From a virus: 32,452 bases of DNA. The first letter of the stretch is position 1. Each line of letters starts with the position of its first letter. The notes beneath the pieces are model-generated. The model was not told the DNA's origin and searched no databases. It worked only from the letters and a program-made list of their open reading frames with translations. Below, one piece after another: positions 27,913 to 32,452 of this stretch. Where the stretch lies: positions 1 through 32,452 of IMG/VR virus record IMGVR_UViG_3300029266_000979. One strand, given 5' to 3'. The position numbers and the translations under genes are program-made.

Positions 27913-28863
27913 TTACAGTAATGATAAATTATTTGAATTTGCGGATCTGATCACACCAGTTCTTCCACCAGAAGGTTTCGTATTTAATAATGAAACCATA
28001 GTTCTATGTGCTGATTCTTTGAGATTATCTGGGAAGACTTTAATTTCTCTAACCTTATCTGATCTATCTTGACTTTGATAAATCACACTACGAGCATATA
28101 CCTCAAATGATTCAGTTGATTCAACCCACTCATATATCAGTGTTGTTGTTAGGTTAGTCCTAGGACCACCTACTTCTGATGGATTTAATATTTTTTCTTC
28201 CGTAGTTCCAATTGAGGATCTCGAAGTGTAAGGACTTAAATCCCTGCCATCTTCTGTTTGAAAGTTTACGGCTGTTGTGATTGGATTTTCTAGTCTCTCA
28301 ACATTATTGATGTTTGTTATTTCACCCTCTGAATCAACCACTCCAAATGTTTGACCAACTGATAATCGTGTTCCAGTTGAAGCAGGAATGCTTAAATCAA
28401 AACCAAAAAATCCTCCTCTGACTCTTGTGATAGTAGATGAGTATTCATCTTCATCTGCTTCTCCACTAGAGTCCAGACGAATAACTGTATCTCCCACATT
28501 ATATGGATAAAGTTGATCATAAGATCCTGTCCCGCCTGGAAGGTAGTGAATTGTATCTTCGTTTACTGCGGGGAGAGTTTGATCATAACCGTCTCTAGGC
28601 CAATCTGAAAAAGGATCTGTCATGTTATTGAATAACATAATCAACCAATACCATTCAGAACTTCCATACAACTTAGTAGCAACTATGTCTGGTGTTTCTC
28701 CACCCTTTATTGTATATGTTTTATAGTTCTTTATTGCTCCAAATGTATCTAGAAATCTAACACGTCTCATCATATCAACAACCTCGACAATATCGGCACT
28801 GGCCCCATTGACACCATTTGGATAAAACGTATATGTGGTTTTTGGAAAACTAGAATTAAACAT
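27913..28863 (-). CDS. gp53: Baseplate wedge protein gp53-like (316 aa)
   Basis: The first 100 residues match gp53: FNSSFPKTTYTFYPNG, MRRVRFLDTFG, then YTIKGGETPDIVATKLYGS and EWYWLIMLFNNMTDPFSDW. The latter is the LysM-like fold typical of gp53. T4 gp53 has 196 residues; this protein has a C-terminal extension of about 120, including PRTNLTTTLIYEWVES. gp53 joins wedges together around the hub. The SD AAGG lies 8 bases before the ATG, and the gene follows the tube-cap gene by 10 bases. Confidence 0.92.
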   Translation of the reverse strand: MFNSSFPKTTYTFYPNGVNGASADIVEVVDMMRRVRFLDTFGAIKNYKTYTIKGGETPDIVATKLYGSSEWYWLIMLFNNMTDPFSDWPRDGYDQTLPAVNEDTIHYLPGGTGSYDQLYPYNVGDTVIRLDSSGEADEDEYSSTITRVRGGFFGFDLSIPASTGTRLSVGQTFGVVDSEGEITNINNVERLENPITTAVNFQTEDGRDLSPYTSRSSIGTTEEKILNPSEVGGPRTNLTTTLIYEWVESTESFEVYARSVIYQSQDRSDKVREIKVFPDNLKESAHRTMVSLLNTKPSGGRTGVIRSANSNNLSLL

Positions 28864-28873
28864 GTTGACTACC

Positions 28874-29623
28874 TTAGTTATTTATGTTATCTGATCTGGA
28901 GATTCTGATATCTTGGAATGTGAGAGTCAATTCTATTGCTTGAAAATGATTATCGGGAGTCAATGAAATCCTACCACTTGCTCCATAGTTTGTCGAAATA
29001 CTTGTTATGAACGCAGCGTCAATCCTAGGAAAAGCATTATCAGTGCCACCGTTGTGCATTTCTACCGAAAATTGATGCGGAAAGTTGAATACATTATTAC
29101 CACCAGCAAGAAATTCTTCAACCACTCCAGAATCGGCATTAGTATAAACCGAAGGATATGCTTTTTCTCTAAGTGATTTAATTATCTTTACTATAGCATC
29201 ACCTTCTTGCTGATTCTTCACAAACATATTGAAGGTGAATGTGTGTGTTCTTAGATCAGGACTTTTGAATAGAAGTTCTTCTTTTGGATTGAAGGCTGTT
29301 CCACTGCTAGCCGCAAAGTTATTCTTTATATCATCAGACACAAATCCCGACATAATGTTTGCCATACCGGCCACGGCGGTAGTTAAATCAGACAACGCTG
29401 CGGCCTTAAGAATACTTGATTGTTCATATGAAATATTATCAGATGATTGTATGGATTGTGGTATTATCAGTCTATATCTTGTCGAGTCTGGATTTGGTTC
29501 CGATTCAGTGACCATATTTACTGTAGCATACTCACTTCCAGTTATAAGTATATACGGAACGTCTTGCGATCGAATATCTAAAGGGTAATTAAATATATCA
29601 GGCATATCAGTTGATTCAGGCAT
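28874..29623 (-). CDS. Baseplate tail-tube cap/initiator, gp48/gp54-like (249 aa)
   Basis: The C-terminal 140 residues carry the tube-cap pattern: LFKSPDLRTHTFTFNMFVKN, then IIKSLREKAYPS, a FPHQFSVEMHNGG strand, ITSISTNYGASG and LTLTFQDIRI. In T4, gp48 and gp54 have this arrangement and form the platform on which gp19 tube polymerises. T4 gp48 is 364 residues, so this is a compact version. It is the first gene of the minus-strand operon. The start at 29623 is favoured over an internal ATG at 29605 because GGAG at 29632-29635 is 8 bases upstream. Whether it is the gp48 or gp54 equivalent cannot be decided from sequence alone. Confidence 0.83.
   Translation of the reverse strand: MPESTDMPDIFNYPLDIRSQDVPYILITGSEYATVNMVTESEPNPDSTRYRLIIPQSIQSSDNISYEQSSILKAAALSDLTTAVAGMANIMSGFVSDDIKNNFAASSGTAFNPKEELLFKSPDLRTHTFTFNMFVKNQQEGDAIVKIIKSLREKAYPSVYTNADSGVVEEFLAGGNNVFNFPHQFSVEMHNGGTDNAFPRIDAAFITSISTNYGASGRISLTPDNHFQAIELTLTFQDIRISRSDNINN
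29543..29550 (+). promoter_or_regulatory. Candidate T4-type late promoter for the plus-strand operon
   Basis: TATAAGTA differs by one base from the T4 late promoter consensus TATAAATA. It lies inside the divergent tube-cap gene, about 98 bases before the gp4-like ATG. Because the intergenic gap is only 25 bases, a promoter inside coding sequence is required. In AT-rich DNA one-mismatch hits are common, so this is weak. Confidence 0.28.
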
Positions 29624-29648
29624 ATACTAATCTCCGAAAGGTTTTACA
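29624..29648. promoter_or_regulatory. Divergent operon junction with two opposed ribosome binding sites
   Basis: Only 25 bases separate the two divergent start codons. GGAG on the minus strand (29632-29635) is 8 bases from the tube-cap ATG. AAAGG on the plus strand (29637-29641) is 7 bases from the gp4-like ATG. The gap is filled by translation signals, so promoters for both operons must lie within the opposite gene. Confidence 0.85.
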
Positions 29649-30086
29649 ATGGCATATAAAACAAAATATTCACCACAAAATCCCCAAAAGTATATAGGGA
29701 ACCCAAAGAACATAATTTGTAGATCTTTATGGGAAAGGAGAGTATGTAGGTTTCTTGACGAAAATATAAAGATCATTAGATGGGGTTCTGAAGAATTACA
29801 TATTCCATACTATTCTCCTGTGGATAGAAAGAATCACAAATATTATCCAGACTTCATTGTAGAAAAGGCTGACGAAAGTGGAGAAGTAAAAACACTTATA
29901 ATTGAAGTCAAACCAGATAAGCAAACTAAAAAACCAAAACAGCCTAAAACTAAGAGTAAAAACTATATTAGAGAATGTATGACGTATGAAGTTAATATCG
30001 CTAAATGGAAAGCAGCAAAAGATTACTGTTCGACCAAAGGTTGGGAATTTATTATAGTTACAGAAAAAGACATTTTCTCCAAATAA
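29649..30086 (+). CDS. gp4: Head completion protein gp4-like, nuclease fold (145 aa)
   Basis: T4 gp4 (also called gp50 or 65 in some maps) is needed to finish DNA-filled heads before tail joining. The protein matches it along its length: YSPQNPQKYIGNPKNII, RSLWERRVCRFLDEN, RWGSEELHIPYYSP, HKYYPDFIVEK, IIEVKPDKQTKKP, then KWKAAKDYCSTKGWEFII and TEKDIF. The Glu in LWE, the PDF aspartate and the E-x-K in IEVKP fit a TnsA-like PD-(D/E)xK nuclease core. Length is close to the T4 protein (about 150). It is the only non-tail gene recognised in the window and is first in the plus operon. Confidence 0.93.
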   Translation: MAYKTKYSPQNPQKYIGNPKNIICRSLWERRVCRFLDENIKIIRWGSEELHIPYYSPVDRKNHKYYPDFIVEKADESGEVKTLIIEVKPDKQTKKPKQPKTKSKNYIRECMTYEVNIAKWKAAKDYCSTKGWEFIIVTEKDIFSK

Positions 30087-30111
30087 GGCATATATACTAC
30101 GGAGAAAACTA

Positions 30112-30696
30112 ATGTCACAATTCGGAAATCCTCTAACAAATGCAATAAACAATGCCGTAAGTCAGGCTCAAAATATAGGATTCAAAAAAGTTCAGTCTAG
30201 GACAAAAACTCCTAGTCAAATTTTCGACAAGTATTCGTTTGATATAATAATAACTCCTCCAGCGGGGCTAACACCAAAAGCGAGTGCGGCTGGGGATTTT
30301 CATCCCCTAACATGTACAACACCAACAAAGAGAATAGCATCAGACGAAAAAACCCTATGGGGTCCTGTCTATAATGTTCCATATTCTAGGCTGTATAGTG
30401 GTGATTTTGAAATGAGTTATCTATACAATCAAGACTTTCATGATTTTATCATGAAATGGTCAGAAATAGTAATCAACAACAACACAGATAAAGCAAATTA
30501 TTATGATGATATCATAGGAAATATCGAGATAAGATATCATAGCAGAGATAATACTAAATCAACAACATATAAGTTGAATGATGTATTCCCTCTGTCTATA
30601 AATGGTCTTGAACTTGATATGTCCGGGACAAATTCATATCAGACAGGAACAGTATCATTCTCATTCAGAGATTTTGATCTAACTATAGGAAACTAA
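30112..30696 (+). CDS. Tail-tube-fold protein, gp19/gp54-like (194 aa)
   Basis: The order of strands fits the tail-tube family: KYSFDIIITPP near residue 40, TCTTPTKRIAS near 65, VPYSRLYSGDFEMSYLYN near 88, DFIMKWSEIVI, then a C-terminal block with VFPLSINGLELDMSG and VSFSFRDFDL. The C-terminal pattern (Y/F-P-x-S-I-x-x-L-E-L ... V-x-F-x-F/Y-R/D) is shared by gp19 tubes and gp54/gp48 initiators. It has no second gp19-like gene beside it in the window. Placement next to gp26-like and tape-measure genes favours a baseplate-tube initiator, but a tube role cannot be excluded. GGAG at 30101-30104 is 7 bases from the ATG. Confidence 0.78.
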   Translation: MSQFGNPLTNAINNAVSQAQNIGFKKVQSRTKTPSQIFDKYSFDIIITPPAGLTPKASAAGDFHPLTCTTPTKRIASDEKTLWGPVYNVPYSRLYSGDFEMSYLYNQDFHDFIMKWSEIVINNNTDKANYYDDIIGNIEIRYHSRDNTKSTTYKLNDVFPLSINGLELDMSGTNSYQTGTVSFSFRDFDLTIGN

Positions 30697-30698
30697 CA

Positions 30699-31421
30699 AT
30701 GAAAATAGGTGAAATGTTGAGATCGGAATTGCCAGAGTATGCTGTAACTATTCCATCTATAGAAAATAAATTATCCTTTAGACCATTCTTGGTAAAGGAA
30801 GAAAAAACTTTACTATTGGTTGCTGAAGAAGGAAATGAAATTGACGTATTAAGAACAATTAAGAACATTATAATGTCTTGTTATTCTGATCTAGATTTAA
30901 ATAAAATTTCTATGGGAGAAGCAGAATATCTTTTCGTTAAACTAAGAGAGAAATCTATAGGTGAAAGTTTAGAACTAATTTATACTCATGGTGTAATCAA
31001 AACTCCAATGAATCTCGATCTAAGGAAAATAAAAATTCCAAAGAGAACAGGCAATAATCAAAATACGTTTAATATAACAGAAAACATTTCCATTACGATG
31101 CGAGAACTGAATATGAACGATGTGATTAGGGAAGAAATTAAAGTATGGACTCCCGATCAGGATGATTATATTAAGATGATAGCCTCTATGATTGATACAA
31201 TTACAATCAAAGAACAATGTTTATCTGGAACTGATCTTTCAATTAAAGATAAAGTTGACTTTGTTGAATCTATGACAGAAAAACAATTTAAAGAATTGGT
31301 TAAATTTGCAGATGGTGCGCCAAAACTAAGTCATAAAATGAAGATAAAGATAGATACTGAAGAAAAAACATTAGAAATAAATGGACTAAATGATTTTTTC
31401 GGCTTAGTGTCTCCCACATGA
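30699..31421 (+). CDS. gp26: gp26-like baseplate hub assembly / tail chaperone protein (240 aa)
   Basis: The N-terminal half matches the T4 gp26 family (T4_baseplate): YAVTIPSIENKLSFRPFLV, KEEKTLLLVAEEGNE, and GEAEYLFVKLREKSIGESLE near residue 85. T4 gp26 is 208 residues and is needed for hub assembly. The second half is helical by appearance, with KVDFVESMTEKQFKELVKF. The stop overlaps the next ATG (ATGA). Codons 233-234 form the end of a T TTT TTC heptamer in the correct phase for -1 slippage into the next open frame. With the tape-measure gene immediately downstream, this looks like a G/GT-type chaperone locus. The SD AGGA is 8 bases from the ATG. Confidence 0.88.
   Translation: MKIGEMLRSELPEYAVTIPSIENKLSFRPFLVKEEKTLLLVAEEGNEIDVLRTIKNIIMSCYSDLDLNKISMGEAEYLFVKLREKSIGESLELIYTHGVIKTPMNLDLRKIKIPKRTGNNQNTFNITENISITMRELNMNDVIREEIKVWTPDQDDYIKMIASMIDTITIKEQCLSGTDLSIKDKVDFVESMTEKQFKELVKFADGAPKLSHKMKIKIDTEEKTLEINGLNDFFGLVSPT
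31394..31400 (+). other. Candidate -1 ribosomal frameshift heptamer
   Basis: The heptamer T TTT TTC is read as (GA)T TTT TTC in the gp26-like frame, which is the X XXY YYZ phase. The -1 frame has a TGA at 31391-31393, directly before the heptamer, and is then open through 31418 and on to the stop at 31574-31576. Slippage would give a 292-residue fusion: 234 residues of the gp26-like protein, six linker residues, then the 52-residue small protein. Only a weak four-pair stem (TCCC 31412-31415 with GGGA 31429-31432) is visible downstream. Confidence 0.5.
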
Positions 31422-31576
31422 ATCTAGAGGGATTTATGAAATTGGTGTTTCAGATGATGCATCATTATAGGTATTCATACTCAGAAATAATGAATTGGAT
31501 ACCGTGGGAAAGAAATGTCTATATCTATCAATTACAGGCTTGGTTGCAAGAAGAAGAAAGACTCAAGAAAAAATAA
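31418..31576 (+). CDS. Small basic-acidic tail assembly protein (52 aa) or frameshift extension
   Basis: Sequence features are FQMMHHYRYSYSEIMNWIPW near residues 11-30, then NVYIYQLQAWLQ and a charged EEERLKKK end. It resembles in style the short 'S-Y-x-E-I-M-x-x-P/W' helical proteins that follow tail chaperones in contractile-tailed phages, possibly equivalent in position to T4 gp51. There is no SD before the ATG at 31418. An internal in-frame ATG at 31436 has AGAGGG (31426-31431) 4 bases away and would give 46 residues. It could therefore be made by coupling, by internal initiation, or as the tail of a -1 frameshift fusion with the gp26-like gene. Function is inferred from position. Confidence 0.7.
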   Translation: MNLEGFMKLVFQMMHHYRYSYSEIMNWIPWERNVYIYQLQAWLQEEERLKKK

Positions 31577-31589
31577 TTAGAAAGTAGAC

Positions 31590-32452
31590 ATGGCAGACAC
31601 ACCACCTAAAAAAACTCAAAAAGAAATGAAGGTTCTCAGAGAACAGGAGAGAACCTATAAGTTGATGCAGAAGACCATGAAAGAAATGAGGTCTGATAAA
31701 CGAACGCCATCAGTAGCAGGCAAAAAATTAAACAAAAAGAATGTTGCTGATATGAAAGGGCCTGACTCCCGAAAGGATGTAGATGAGTTTGCTCCGGAAT
31801 TAGAAGGTGTACTAAAGGTAGCAAAAGAAAAAACAAAGGAAGGCGCTGGCAATCTTAAGGATAGCGTTATTTCTGCGATACCTGGCGGTCAAACAGCAAA
31901 GAAACTCGCTGGTTTTTTTACACAACGAAGGTTGATAAAAAAAGCAAGAGAAAAGGCGGCAGACTTCAGGAAAAAATATAATACACTGATACAACAATCA
32001 GCAATCAAACATCCCGTTGGATTTAGTAAATTTAATGATGCGGTTAAAAAATCATATAAGGGTGATGATAATATACATGAAGTTATGGTTGACACCCTCG
32101 TTAAGATGGGTGTGACAACAGCAGACGAGTTAGACACGTTATTCAAACAATTAGAAGGTAATGTATCAGACGATGCTGTAGCAACTGCAATTTCTTCTGA
32201 AGTTTCAAAAGCAGGTTTTGAAACTAAATCTGGAGGCTTATCGGGAATGTCCGCTTTAGGTGGTAGTGGTAGTGGTATTGCTGGTGCAGGAAGTTCCGGT
32301 GTAGGTGGTAGTGGTAGTGGTGGTGCGGAAAGTTCCGGTGTAGGTGGTCTACAAACATCAGCGGGATCAGAACTTGCTCTTAATAATATTTCATCATCAC
32401 TAACAACACAAACAGTATTATTGGAAGATATTAAGAAAGCAGTGTCCTCCCC
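31590..32452 (+). CDS. Probable tail tape-measure/hub protein, gp29-like N-terminus (partial)
   Basis: The frame is open from the ATG to the right edge, 287 complete codons. The N-terminal 60 residues are very basic and likely coiled (KKTQKEMKVLREQERTYKLM). A middle region includes QRRLIKKAREKAADFRKKYN. Residues 215-255 are a Gly/Ser linker with a tandem duplication. The last visible part, TQTVLLEDIKKAV, resembles the repeated 'LLEDI' segments of T4-like gp29 tape-measure proteins. Position directly after the chaperone-like genes is the standard tape-measure place. The SD is weak (GAAAG). The call is inferred from composition and context. Confidence 0.7.
   Translation, partial: MADTPPKKTQKEMKVLREQERTYKLMQKTMKEMRSDKRTPSVAGKKLNKKNVADMKGPDSRKDVDEFAPELEGVLKVAKEKTKEGAGNLKDSVISAIPGGQTAKKLAGFFTQRRLIKKAREKAADFRKKYNTLIQQSAIKHPVGFSKFNDAVKKSYKGDDNIHEVMVDTLVKMGVTTADELDTLFKQLEGNVSDDAVATAISSEVSKAGFETKSGGLSGMSALGGSGSGIAGAGSSGVGGSGSGGAESSGVGGLQTSAGSELALNNISSSLTTQTVLLEDIKKAVSS
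32257..32348 (+). repeat. Imperfect tandem duplication encoding a Gly/Ser linker
   Basis: Two copies of about 40-45 bases, each starting TAGGTGGTAGTGGTAGTGG, sit side by side. A 19-base stretch is identical at 32291-32309 and 32330-32348. The copies encode GGSGSG and SSGVGG in the probable tape-measure protein. Confidence 0.88.

Noticed and set aside
28879-28886. CATAAATA on the minus strand as a late promoter for the gp53-like gene.
   Set aside because: It is only 15 bases before the ATG, so a transcript starting about 13 bases further would lose the SD. A similar CATAAATA occurs inside the gp8-like gene (20994-21001), showing such hits arise by chance here.

Overview
The window is a densely packed structural (tail, baseplate and fibre) region of a T4-like contractile-tailed phage. 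There are no tRNAs, IS elements or intergenic stretches over 50 bases; most gene junctions are 3 to 46 bases apart or overlap by 1 to 4 bases, and most genes have a clear Shine-Dalgarno (SD) sequence. The sequence is AT-rich. Protein style (collagen-like stalks, DUF4815-like and 'KGTE' baseplate modules) resembles marine T4-like myoviruses such as cyanophages or pelagimyophages, but nothing in the window identifies the host.

Two operons diverge from a 25-base gap at 29624-29648. The plus-strand operon (29649 to the right edge) encodes a gp4-like head-completion protein, a tail-tube-fold protein, a gp26-like protein, a small protein of about 50 residues, and the start of a probable tape-measure protein. 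The gp26-like gene ends in a correctly phased T TTT TTC heptamer that could give a -1 frameshift fusion with the small protein, which would resemble the G/GT and E/E' tail-assembly chaperones of lambda and P2.

The minus-strand operon (29623 down to the left edge) runs gp48/54-like tube cap, gp53, a very large gp27-like hub, gp25, gp6, a 'KGTE' wedge protein in the gp7 position, gp8, and a DUF4815-like connector. It then continues into a fibre cluster: a 906-residue fibre with a carbohydrate-binding-like domain, a tail-collar protein, and a collagen-like stalk protein. Last come three giant cysteine-rich proteins of 1931, 1523 and at least 1004 residues.

The most unusual part is the left 13.4 kb. 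Two of the giants have collagen-like N-termini, and they appear to be the short stalk protein (13457-14614) extended by long arrays of a GxCC...C...C repeat. One carries an Lcl_C/DUF1566-like domain, so its architecture recalls the Legionella collagen-like adhesin. The third, running off the left edge, carries a run of 21-22-residue leucine-rich repeats. My inference is that these form a multi-component adhesive surface apparatus for host attachment, displayed at the baseplate or on the virion surface.
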